Below, in pieces: positions 36,701-47,171 of a DNA stretch of 64,000 bases. Within the stretch, counting starts at the first letter, position 1. Each line of letters opens with the position of its first letter. The notes beneath the pieces are model-generated. The model was not told where the DNA came from, searched no databases, and saw nothing but the letters and a program-made list of their open reading frames with translations. The stretch is from Bradysia coprophila (Eukaryota > Arthropoda > Insecta > Diptera > Sciaridae). Both the position numbers and the translations under genes were made by a program. The DNA is taken from the NCBI RefSeq assembly GCF_014529535.1, contig NC_050737.1:5248749-5312748 (forward strand), written 5' to 3'.

Positions 36701-38425
36701 TCTAAAGTTTATAGATCTGATGAAACCGAACACGAATGCGACGCTATAATATTGATCAGAACCAGATTGGAAAATTAATAGGAAAACGTAACAAGTAGTC
36801 TGAGTGAACTGGTCGCTGTTTGTACGGGTTACCCCGGATATCGAGCAGTAAGAGGTGTAAAATAGGTGGACAAAATAATGATCACATTCGCTGTTTTAAA
36901 ATCAAGTTTCTCTATAAAAGAAATAAATGCGGACCACCTCGAAATGCGCTTATTAACAATGCGACTAATTTTGTTATTCTTGGGCCAAGTCCAATATAAA
37001 TTATATTGACTTTTCAAGGTCAAACAGCCTTAATAATCAGAATAAGGAATTAAGGAGTTTACACCGGTAAGTGATTTTTTTAAATAAACTTCAGTTGATG
37101 AATCGTTGGAAGATATAAGCCTTTTGGAAACGGCTGATCATCTATTATCGACAACAACGACAAAAAAGTCTCACGGTTAATGCAGTCTAATATAATAAAA
37201 TGTACATTAGAACGAATGAAGTAAAAGATTTTGTATTAGTCGCTAGTAACTGAAGCAAATGAAGTAATAGATTTAATGATATTATCGTGACATGCCGTAT
37301 CTAAATGAGTTTTCAAAAAAAAAACCGGTGATGAATGACGATGTACGACAGACTGTCTTTTTTGTTCGCGTGTGTTTGAAAAGAATGTAAATGCATCGAA
37401 CAATCTCATGCTCTTTGAATTCTGTGTACAGTTTTTACAATTAAAAAATCATGACCAATCCGATGCATCAAAATATCAGCATGAAAATGATTTTTAATTT
37501 TTGTAAATTTGTTCTCAGTCCCCATCCTATATTTTATCAGTTCAACCGTTAAATGTAAATTTCGGTTTAACTTGACTTTTTTTTGTGTAAATTGCAAGAT
37601 ATTGAGAAAAAGATAAAAAGAAGAGATTGCGTAAAATATATACTATAGAGAGAGAGAGAGAGCAGGTCATTTGGGGGTGGTGGGGATAAATTGACACGTT
37701 TCTTAGTTTTTGTTTTTATCAAAATTATCTAAATCTAAATTTTTGTTAGTTCGTTCCATTTTCGAAAGATCATTTTAAAATAACTTGATGGCACCTTAAC
37801 ATTTTTAATGGATGAGCATGTGGATTCCTCTCTTTTTTTTACTTTTTCGAATTGACTGTTTAAGGTGAGAAATTGGAGAATAACAAACCGATGTCACATC
37901 GGCGATGTGGATTCCCATATGAGCGGTGCAGAACTAAGAGACCTCACGCCATCCGGGTCAAGTAAGTCTTACTATGATTTAGGCTTCGTTCGGATTTTAC
38001 GTTTGTCAAATATAACAATTGAGCCGATGTAGGCTCTCTCATAAATTAAAGGCAAAAACGTTCTTCTGTTCATAAGATATGATGATATGAAACTACACAA
38101 AACACATACATTACAAGTCGTTGTTATGTGCAGCGCAAATGACTTGAAATGTTGGTACTCTGTTACCATGGCTAAAGCTTCAATAAAAAATTTCAAAATG
38201 GAAAGGTTGATGCATTGAACATCAACAAGAGATATCTCGGTAAAATAGTGCAACCAGTTATATAGGACGAAGCCGGAAAATTACTCATTTCACTCTACAG
38301 AAATTCTTTGGGAATTGTAATTACGAAAAATTCTAAAAACTCCGACAAATGTTGAAGCTGCGAAAAAATCTAATTTTTTTTCAGATTTTTTCGGAGAATA
38401 TTTCTGAATTTTCAGAATTTTTCGG
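33740..38425. other. intergenic, no gene seen
   Basis: AT-rich. Noted content: open frames on both strands of 33831-34065 that look like chance, the paired ATGAAGTAA motif at about 37213-37275, and a (GA)n microsatellite at 37649-37662. No RNA gene was recognised. Confidence 0.45.
37649..37664. repeat. GA microsatellite
   Basis: About eight AG units in a row. Short and unremarkable. Confidence 0.8.
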
Positions 38426-38479
38426 AAATTAAATTTCCAAAAGAAACCATGGAATGAGTTTCTTTTGGAAATTTAATTT
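38426..38479. repeat. 22-bp inverted repeat
   Basis: AAATTAAATTTCCAAAAGAA (left) and TTCTTTTGGAAATTTAATTT (right) form near-perfect 22-bp arms around a 10-nt loop. They lie next to a run of TTTTCGGA/TTTTCAGA-like units (38370-38425). Probably a foldback fragment. Confidence 0.6.
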
Positions 38480-39338
38480 AATGACCAAATATTTCATCAC
38501 ATATGTCTTACGTTTTATGGATGTAGATGTAGTGAACTTCTAGCAATCTACATTTATTGTAAAGATTGCAATTTAAGCTGAGCACTGTTTTATATGAGAG
38601 TAAGTTATTGATAAAACTAAAATCCCTGGTCATCGAAATGAGCGTATTGTTTTTGACACGAGTTGACAATTCGGTTGGTATGTTCTCAAAGTTCGCTCAC
38701 CTTAAACACTCTCAAAGCACGGTGATATTGTTTAAATTGAAGAACTTCGACTTCTAACAAGAATTTCTAACAGAAAATAGTAAAAAATCGAAAAACAAAG
38801 AGATAGTTGATTTCTCGTCTCTGTTTATAATCAAGCTGAAGCAGTCAATTCTTGTGAGCAGTGAAATTCTTTGGTATAATTTTCTTTAACATATAAAAAT
38901 GATGTACGATGCCTTATTGGTTATGATACTTAATTGAGAAAAAAAACTTAATGAGAGACGAACCAAAAAAAAAAAAATTGTAGAAAAATATAAAAAACGA
39001 CCAAAAACAAAAAATTATTTTCGGTTATTTCATGTTTTTTTGTTGTTTGGTTTCTTCTTTTTGTTGTCATCATTTTGAGTATAAAAAAGTGGTTTCGTTA
39101 TTTTGGTGTTACGCGACAAAAATACAATTTTGCCCATTTTGTCACTATTATAAGTCTTGATTATAACTCTTTCTGTTCTTTTCCCATTGCGTTCATAATT
39201 TTTCTTTTTTCATTTTGTTTTTTTTGTTTTGTTTTGTTTTGTTAGAATAACCACAGTATATCTTTTATAGTTAGAACTGACCTTATTGTTTAAATACAAA
39301 TTTCTATTTAGAACCGAGATGTATAAATTGTTGATCGA

Positions 39339-39416
39339 TTACATTACGATACACTTTCGCTGTCGTCGTTTCAGGGGTTCCGGCCTAAGTACGGCTCTGA
39401 CTGCTTCATCGAAAAC
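39339..39416 (-). CDS. Mtl: Mtl exon 6, C-terminus and CAAX box
   Basis: Encodes [12 protein letters not shown], the basic hypervariable tail and CIVM before TAA. Acceptor AAAATAG. Confidence 0.93.
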   Translation of the reverse strand, partial: VFDEAVRAVLRPEPLKRRQRKCIVM

Positions 39417-42045
39417 CTATTTTTTCATTATTAATTGAAAGGATTAGACAAACAATTTCAGATTTTCAGAGCATGCACTAACCTGTTTAAGGCCACGTTG
39501 TGTTAACGCAGAACATTCCATGTATTTAACGGCCCTAATTTTGTTAGCTTCGTTTTTTTTATGATAAAGAAAAAAGATGATTTCGGTTACAATTACGACG
39601 ACTTTGTGTTATGATAAGAAATTTTTGTCTTACCTAATTTCTGTCCTTGTTCTCTTTTTAATGCCAATAAACCTTGCTCGGCTAACGCACTCAATGTTTC
39701 ACGATCATCACGCAAATCAATTTTAGTGCCTGAAACGGTGAAGAATATTTATTTTGAATCCAAATGTTGTGAGTTTTCCAGTAGTGCTATGAATACCAAG
39801 TAAGAATGGAATAGGACGGGGACGTGGGTCAGAAATCTTGCAAGTGTTCTCCAAACAAATTTAATGTACTCCCTTGCAAATTGACATAAAATTGGTTCCC
39901 AACTTTACGACAATAATTTAGTGTTCTCCAAATATTGCAAAATTCAAAATGTTCTGCTAGCATTGCTAGGCAGGCTCCTATGTAAAATTTCTTACTCATC
40001 AACAGGGACATTGATTTGGCCGGAAACTTTTCTCTGGTGCCAGACAATCAAAAGCTTAGAAGCGAATGTTTGTGTAAAGCTATGTGTAAATAGCTCGACC
40101 GCGGTCAAATATCAGTATTATCTCTGGTCAGGTAAATTTCGAACTCAAAACTGCCCTGAACTGAACTCAGTTTAAATCATACCTTTGAGAGGTCAGGCTT
40201 CACGTAGCCTGTATTTTTCATACAAATTTTCCGGCCATCTGTCAGGTGTCAAATCAGGTCAGGTCAAAGTTGATTGATTCAGGTTCAGATCAAAATAGGT
40301 TCAGGTAAATCTGATCCGTCCCGAAACCTACCTTTATGAAGACCATTCCGATAAATTTGTCTCCTTAATAAAGGTTTTGATGAGGCGAGGCGGTACGAAT
40401 CGCTTTATCTCACCAAAGTGAAAATGTAAAGGCGAAATGACGAAAATTATATGTGCCGACGAATAGCTTCATACTGAGTAAATGCACGATTTCATTGTAA
40501 ACTTGAAATCGACGTTGACATCGAAACGCTATTCTACAAAATACATTAACCGACTGCGACTTTGAAATTTCTTAACCGGTAATTCCGAATATCAACGACG
40601 ACAAACGTCGAAACAAAAACGAGACGGACAATGGAAAAAGTTTTCTCTGATGGCTAAGTTTAGTTGTGCCAGGCATTTGCTGACGACAATATTTTTCGAA
40701 GACTCGTTGAAAACATTTTTATTCGAGGCGGAGATTATACACAAAGTTGTGCCGGAAACAGCCGGCATATTTTTTAACATCAAGTCTGCGACTTTGACAT
40801 AAGGAACGTATTTCGTTTAAGCTTTTTTTGAACTAGTCCACTCATATAAAGAAAACTGATCTTACATTCTTACATGGTTTTACTACTATGAGTGAACCAG
40901 CTGAAACGAAATGCGTCACTTATTTCAAAGTCAATGGCTGTAAGTGTTTGATGCTAGTGGAAAGTGAAGACACTTGCTTCTACATTTTCTGAGAAATTTC
41001 TTGACGTTCTACGTTGTGCTCCAAAAAAACTGTTTTGAAAATTCTTGTTTTAGTGCGAAATGAGCATTCTTGAACTCACCCGCTGGTGCACAAACATACA
41101 CTGCAACAGAATATAACATAGCAAAGACACAGTGTGTTACTTCTCTGTGATTTGTTTTGAGAAAATTCGACTCTGTAATTCAACAGTCGTTACAGGCGCA
41201 GTATATAACGATAAATGTCTTGTTAATCAAAGTCCAATGGAAGATTGCTTGATGAATTACGGATATCGTTGAATCATTTCCGATGAATAAGCGAAAAAAT
41301 GATCTGAAAATGATTCGAATCGCACGAATTGTATCGAGCAAAAAAATCCGGACACGGGTAAAGACGGGACAGAACCATCACTTGGAAGATTAAAATTCAT
41401 TATATTGACAAAATAGATTCTTCTTCAATTCTTCTTTCCCTCATCACGATATGTGCACCAGAGTATTCGTCGCTTATAAACACAAAAAATATTTTTCGAC
41501 CAAAAACTAAATTTTTGGTTGTTTCCAGGATCGTTCAATGTTAAGTTTTACTTTACTTTACTCACCGACTAGAATAATTGGTGCATCAGGGCAATGATGT
41601 TTTATTTCAGGATACCATTTCGATGTAACGTTTTCGAATGAGGAAGGGCTGAAATGGAAATGCGAAATTAGTCAGTCAGTTTAGTCAAAGACATCCTACA
41701 CGAATTGCGTTACCCACCTTGCTACACTAAAACATATAAGGAAGACATCCGTTTGTGGATATGACAATGGTCTAAGTCTATCATAATCTTCTTGACCAGC
41801 AGTATCCCATAGACCTAATGAGACTTGAATACCGTCCACCACCATTGGTGCTGAATAATTGTCGAATCTACGAAAATGGAATATTTCAATCGAATTGTCA
41901 ATTTCTCTAGCGTTTAATAGTTTGCTTACACCGTCGGCACATATTCACCCGGAAAACTGTCTGTTGTGTATGATATCAGCATACAAGTTTTTCCGACCGT
42001 TCCGTCACCAACTACAACGCATTTAATAGGCCGGCCAGAAGACAT
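39339..42045 (-). CDS. Mtl: Mtl, Rho/Rac-family small GTPase
   Basis: A six-exon gene encoding 195 residues, the length I know for fly Mtl (Mig-2-like), a membrane-anchored GTPase that signals to actin in cell migration and axon guidance. Coding exons, in order of translation: 41930-42045, 41718-41867, 41566-41648, 39634-39729, 39483-39547 and 39339-39416. All junctions are GT-AG and in phase. Motifs: P-loop GDGTVGKT (13-20), switch I with Thr38 (YVPTVFDNYSA), switch II DTAGQED (60-66), base-binding GTKID (117-121) and ECSAL (159-163), a polybasic tail (KRRQRK), and a C-terminal CIVM prenylation box. The N-terminal MSSGRPIKC extension and the CIVM end separate it from Rac1 (ending CALL or similar) and Cdc42. 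All key residues are present, so it should be functional. Confidence 0.95.
39483..39547 (-). CDS. Mtl: Mtl exon 5
   Basis: Encodes [19 protein letters not shown] and LKQ, including the guanine-contacting ECSAL motif. Donor GTTAGT. Confidence 0.93.
39634..39729 (-). CDS. Mtl: Mtl exon 4
   Basis: Completes the GTKID base-specificity motif and encodes the Rho insert region ([19 protein letters not shown]). Acceptor TTTCAG, donor GTAAGA. Confidence 0.93.
39730..41565 (-). other. Mtl intron 3
   Basis: A 1.8-kb intron. It has a patch of short TCAGGT units (40225-40310) and otherwise no repeat or gene I can support; the open frames within it look like chance. Confidence 0.6.
41566..41648 (-). CDS. 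Mtl: Mtl exon 3
   Basis: Encodes [19 protein letters not shown] and [10 protein letters not shown]. Acceptor ATTTCAG, donor GTGAGT. Confidence 0.93.
41718..41867 (-). CDS. Mtl: Mtl exon 2
   Basis: Encodes [18 protein letters not shown] and the DTAGQED switch II through [12 protein letters not shown]. Acceptor TTCGTAG, donor GTGGGT. Confidence 0.95.
41930..42045 (-). CDS. Mtl: Mtl exon 1, start codon and P-loop
   Basis: Encodes MSSGRPIKC, the P-loop and part of switch I. The acceptor CTTTTAG lies directly before the ATG, so at least one noncoding 5' exon is needed upstream. Donor GTAAGC. Confidence 0.95.
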
Positions 42046-43415
42046 CTAAAAGAGTATTTATTTCAATTAAAAATAAAGAAATCGTAAAGCAGTCATTATG
42101 TCTTCGCAGCCCGTCTCTCAGATATTACTTTTGTGTGTATCGTCTTTGTCGGTGTCGATTTACAATTACACACTTTCGGCAATTACAAAAATAAACCGAC
42201 CGACCGCTCACTTAATATAATGTGTGCGATGTATAAGCAGCACTAATAAATTCGTGTCTGTGGGATTCGAATTGACACACAAAGCACTACGCACCGTTTC
42301 TTCAACAAAATAATATCAAAGCCGTCAATTACGAATCAGAATTCATTTTTAGTTAAATGTATCAGGAAAACTACAATCATTAGTCACACTACACAAGAAT
42401 ACCAGATAGATCGGCGGTCGAGGTTGCAATTAAAATCAATTAAAGGAAAAAAAATGTAATTTCTGTCATAACTTCGAAGAAAAGATATCTCGTCACAACA
42501 CCGAAATTTAAGTGGAAAACTATTTTTGTTAAAATTTGTCATTCCAAACTGCGACACCAACAACACACAGGGAAAAAGAGGATTTCCGAGTGCACCAATG
42601 TATTAAAAACGAAAATTTTTACGACAACGCCTGTGAATTAAATACCTTCTTTTTTTGTGTTTGTTCCCTCAATCGTTCAAAACAATGAAATAAATTTCGA
42701 AAATTTTACCTTTAATTAAATGAATTTACTGCTTTAAATCGCTTGCACAATGAAAATAAAACTACACTCAGCGGTTTGTTACACAGATTGGTTGAGCATT
42801 AATTAAATATTTTGGTAAATTTATCGGCTTTAATAGCAGACCGAATAGTTTTGTGTTTTCTGTAATGCTGAGCCGCCTTTCGTTGACATTTTGTCAAACG
42901 AATTGTGGTATTACCAGATGAATGGGTTACAGTTCATTGGCTTGATTTTGTGGAAATGTTTCAGCGCGAATATTTGAAATTTATTGGGTTTCGTATTCGA
43001 TAAGAAAATAGTAACTATTTGAGGCCATTCAGCGTATCTCAGAATGTGTGATTAGTATTTCAAGGTATCAGTGATTATGCATGACATTATGAACTTAGCC
43101 TAACTGGCGCAGCCCGTAATGCGATTATTTCCTTGTCCACTGTCAACGACAACAATCCCCCATTCGTTGGTAATTCTGGATTATATATTGGTAATTCTGT
43201 CGTATCATCATTATATAAACAGATTAGATTAGAACATGTGGGTGGAGCCAGAGACTCCTGTATCTCCTACCGCCGATGGGTCTGAATTATTGAAAATTGT
43301 TGTTACTAATTTTGTCAGTAATTCATTACCAATAATAGGCACTGCCTTGGGTGGATATTTTTCATATGTTCATTACTTACTTAAGAATTTATGCGTCAGA
43401 TGATAAGCTCTGGTC
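42046..43415. other. Mtl 5' flank
   Basis: It contains the likely Mtl 5' UTR, intron and promoter. No other gene or clear repeat was seen, apart from the candidate exon listed separately. Confidence 0.4.
42710..42880 (-). other. Mtl: possible Mtl noncoding 5' exon
   Basis: On the minus strand a donor-like GTAAAA follows a stretch without long open frames, and is the nearest plausible 5' splice site to join the acceptor just before the Mtl ATG. The upstream boundary is a guess; no core promoter motif was identified. Confidence 0.3.
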
Positions 43416-43508
43416 TAAATGTTATTGAAGCAGGGCACTTGGAATAAGATATGTTCAGATGTTTCAACCTCAGCACATTGATTGCAACGAGGAATCCTGT
43501 AATATGCA
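43416..43508 (-). pseudogene. tiny non-LTR retrotransposon relic (C-terminal CCHC-like end)
   Basis: The minus strand reads YYRIPRCNQCAEVETSEHIL followed by FQVPCFNNI and a stop. The spacing Cys-x2-Cys followed by ET-x2-H is the zinc-knuckle-like C-terminus of jockey/I/R1-type reverse transcriptase proteins; the fourth metal-binding Cys is displaced (VPC). Only about 30 residues remain. Confidence 0.5.
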
Positions 43509-43736
43509 CATAACTACGTCGTTTTTTCCAACCGTTTAGCAAACAGAGCTACACAATAGTTAGAACAGGGACTGATTAGAATTGTCATTTATTGAAATTC
43601 TGTTTTACAGAATAAGAGGGTATATCAGAGAAGTCAACGGGATGGTAAATTGATAGTACATTAGTTATTAGAAGCTATTCCTACTCGTTAAAATAAAAAT
43701 TTGGAAGCTCGTACGTATTGTGCTTTATGTGATTAA

Positions 43737-44072
43737 GAGGTTCCGAGCGTACGCTGAAATTGTAGCCTACATTTCTGCGTTTCGAAATTTTTGATCGCTG
43801 ATATCTTTTAACGGGAGCCCTTTTTGAAAAATGTACGACCACATTTTCGAGTAAAAATATGTCAGCTTTGAATAAAAAATAAAATTGTCTGTGAAAGTTT
43901 CATGTGCTTTGAGAAAACTGTACCGATGCCCCAAATTTGCATCAAAGGTACACTTTACTCGAAAATGTGGTCGTACATTTTTCAAAAAGGGCTCCCGTTA
44001 AAAGATATCAGCGATCAAAAATTTCGAAACGCAGAAATGTAGGCTACAATTTCAGCGTACGCTCGGAAGCTC
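43737..44072. mobile_element. TTAA-flanked foldback element F
   Basis: Intact TTAA lies at both ends (43733-43736 and 44073-44076). The ends are GAGGTTCCGAGCGTACGCTG and the inverse CAGCGTACGCTCGGAAGCTC. The arms match for about 120 bp. It is the sister of element D, with the same interior (GAGTAAAAATATGTCAGC, TGAAACTTTCATG-type), but the right arm is shorter. No coding capacity. Confidence 0.8.
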
Positions 44073-45656
44073 TTAAGCAATGTAAATGCATATTTCATGC
44101 ATGAGGAAAGCGATATATCTACAAAACAAACAGAACTCTCGAACTGTGTATTTGTATATGAAATATTGACAATGGCACGAGAATGGATACAGTTTTCATT
44201 TTGACTATATAAAATCAAAGTCAAAGAACGACCAATAGTGTGTTTGTGTTGTAATAAAGTTAACCTTTTAGAAACGCGTTTAAGTCTTTCATTCTTCATT
44301 ACTTCTTCTCTTTTTCTTGTGTTTAAACTTTAAAGGGTGGTTTAAAGAAATATTTTACTCTATTCATTTTTGCATAAGACCAACATCAACCAGGGGTCAT
44401 CGCTCCTTTTTTTGTTGCTAAATGAGAGCAGATCACTAGTCGTTTATGAAGGGTTTAGAAAACAATCGTTGCATAATTTATGAATGACCCCTGAGGAAAC
44501 CGACACAAAATGTTTTTTTTTTTTTTTAAATATCAGGCTTATTTTAACGGAGGTACTCTATCCCTTTGTTTATATAGGCAGCATAGTATAGCAACTGCAG
44601 TTTTATTATAATATTGTACATTGCGTAGAGAGTACAGAGTTAAATGGTAACATAAAAATAAGAAAAATCTACCTAGTCAATTGTAGACAAAATTAATTTT
44701 CAATTTTTCTGACAAAAACGACTTCAATATTAACAGCCTTGAAAATATCTCTGCTAAACAATTACAACATTTAATTCGCAAACGTTCCAACGATTATTCC
44801 GCATTATAATGAAAATCCCTAACGTTATTTCGTTAAACTCATTTAATTGTTGAGATTCGTAGACAGATCGACCAATTAAATGAAATTTATGGTTCCAGAC
44901 TGAGTTATGGACATGTAATAGGATCGGGATATGGTCAGTAGACACATGTTGTTTTCTCACCTAAATTCTTTTGAACATTTTTATAGTCGTGAAAGACTTT
45001 CTACAAATTAAAAGGAAAAACAAAATCTGTCGAAAGAGAAGAAAAAAAAAACTCACGATGGACCATGGATTTCACTGCTGTGTTGCATAGTATATCTCTA
45101 GTAGTATTATCAAGTGAAATAATTCATTTGAATTGAATGTGGTTCATTAATGCACTGAAATGTTAGGGAAAGTAAAAATGTGTTCATCCTGTATGTAACC
45201 ATAATTCAATTCTTATATGTAGCGCATTATATATAAAGTGAAGATAAATAACAAAATGAAATACGTGCATACCCATATCAGTCGTACGGAGAGCGGTTTC
45301 AAATTTCAGCGAAGGTCCTGTTACTAATCGATTTTGCGGAATTAATTAGCCATGATCAGTGACAATTTTTACAATATTTTCGTTTTCAACAAACGGTTGG
45401 AGAGACGACATTTCTACACGATCAATATAATCAGGAACGATATTATCGTTCAAACAATTAAAATATCGTTGCTCGACAGAACTTTTCGTACCTTTAATGT
45501 CTGTCAAACCTTAAATGTGTCGTTTATATAATATAAAACCACCACACAAATGTAGAACATGGCCGCAAGAAATTGAGGAGTCTGCTCGTTAAAGGTGTTC
45601 ATAATAGCCTATTTTAAGAATGCATGTTGGGAAAAAATAAAATTAAATGTGATTAA
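44073..45656. other. intergenic with one weak CAGGGGTCAT inverted repeat
   Basis: The inverted pair CAGGGGTCAT (44391) and ATGACCCCTG (44484-44493) bounds about 100 bp; no target duplication was found. A long T run lies at 44513-44527. Nothing else was supported. Confidence 0.4.
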
Positions 45657-45971
45657 GAGCGCTTACCCTTTGGCAAATTTTTAGCCTACATTTGTGCGCA
45701 AAAATATTCGTTTTTTGATGATTTCTCAAAACTAATATCTAACTAATATCAAAACATTGCAAAATGTGTAATTTACACATTTTGCAATGTTTCTCCAAGT
45801 GGGATAAGTTATCAACCACAAACCAATTGTTCCTTTAAAAGTAACACATTTTTGCATGCTTTAATGGTTTTACCTTTTCAAAAAAAAAGAAATTAGTTTT
45901 GAGAAATCATCAAAAAACGAATATTTTTGCGCACAAATGTCAGCTAAAAATTTGCCAAGGGGTGAGCGCTC
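45657..45971. mobile_element. TTAA-flanked foldback element G
   Basis: TTAA is intact on both sides (45653-45656 and 45972-45975). The ends are GAGCGCTTACCCTTTGGCAA and, inverted, GAGCGCTCACCCCTTGGCAA. The TAGCCTACATTTGTGCGC core is followed by the matched block AAAAATATTCGTTTTTTGAT in both arms. The middle is unrelated to elements C, D and F. Confidence 0.8.
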
Positions 45972-46550
45972 TTAAGAGTAACGAGAGAAGAAAAAAGTGT
46001 TAAAAGAAGGAAAAATTATTGAACAAAAAGTTCATGGGACAGCATCCCTAATCAGAATGTTCCAACGTTAAAAAGCCTCTTTTGAATTTAGTTCCAGTCT
46101 GCAATCAACTACTGAACGTTACAGGTGAGATTATTTAATTGAAATTGAATACTTTATCGTCAACGTTAGTGAGATATTTCAGATAATTTGCAGAATCATA
46201 GCAAATCATAGAAATTTTCACCGAAAATTATAGTCACCAAATTATCTAACCACAATTTGGTGACTCATACGTGAAAGAAAATTATAGTTCTGAGCAGTTG
46301 AAATCATCTAGAATATCTAGTCATTAGACAATGCAACGAAACTATACGTTATGTGTGTACAAACAAACGAAACTATATGTTGTCAGCTTGTCAGTTTTTA
46401 CATTTTTCTCAGTAATTAATTTCTAATTTTTTTTCGATTATTTGAATGACTTGCAAGAAAAAAAAAGCTGTGGGGAAAGGCGTACACTATCAAATCGGAT
46501 GAACATACAATTTACTGCAATATGTAAAATATTTTTTCAGATTTTTTTTT

Positions 46551-46558
46551 TATATAAA
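46551..46558 (+). promoter_or_regulatory. TATA box of the OBP gene
   Basis: TATATAAA lies 82 bp before the proposed start codon. A TCAATT initiator-like site at about 46583 sits at the expected distance, leaving a 5' UTR of about 50 nt. Confidence 0.6.
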
Positions 46559-46632
46559 AGCTGTTGCTAATGAAAAACATTTTCAATTTAGAATCTGTCT
46601 GACTAAGGTGCTTTTGTGTCAGTGGAAAAACT

Positions 46633-47171
46633 ATGATTTTCGTTTTAATTTTACTCGGTTTCCTAACGCGTACGATCTCTACGCACAAAACTGATACGGT
46701 AACGATAACACGAAAATATTCTTCTTTTTTTCTCAAGTGAATGAACTTTTTCTCTATTAATTTCCCCAGTTTCCCCCCATGAATAAAGTTAGGAAACACT
46801 ACGACATCGATCGCATTGCGAAAGTATGCTACGAAAAAAGCGGTGTGGATAAGAGTGAATTACATCAATTTGAAGTGACTAAAGATCTGCAACACATTCC
46901 GAATAGTCAAGCACTCAAAGTATACCTTCGTTGTTTCGCAGAACTTAGTGAGGCTGTGGCTCCAGATTCTAATAAAGTGCTTCTTCCAAAATTTATGAAA
47001 TATTTCGATGATTTGACGCCAGCAGAGCAACTCATTTACGTGAATATGGGTAAGGGGTGTCTCAACCGTGTAGCTAAAATTACGGATCCACTGGAATATT
47101 CGTACAAAATTGCGATTTGTGGAAAGCGAAATGACAATGAGGTAAAATCGGAAATCGAACAGTTTGAGTGA
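46633..47171 (+). CDS. odorant-binding protein, Minus-C type
   Basis: Insect OBPs are small secreted proteins that carry hydrophobic ligands in sensory lymph and other fluids. Two exons: 46633-46698 (22 codons) and 46770-47171, phase 0, donor GTAACG, acceptor TTCCCCAG; 155 residues in all. Residues 1-17 (MIFVLILLGFLTRTIST) are a signal peptide. The PBP/GOBP fold is shown by the helical pattern and cysteines at 42, 77, 119 and 139. These match C1, C3, C4 and C6 of the six-cysteine pattern: C3-C4 spacing is 41 and C4-C6 spacing is 19. The C2 position (73) is Val and the C5 position (130) is Leu, so this is a Minus-C OBP with two disulfides. A TATA box precedes it. It is a single gene, not a visible cluster. 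Whether it acts in olfaction cannot be told from the sequence. Confidence 0.88.

Noticed and set aside
44391..44493. CAGGGGTCAT inverted repeat as a hAT element
   Set aside because: The flanking 8-mers do not match, so insertion is not shown.
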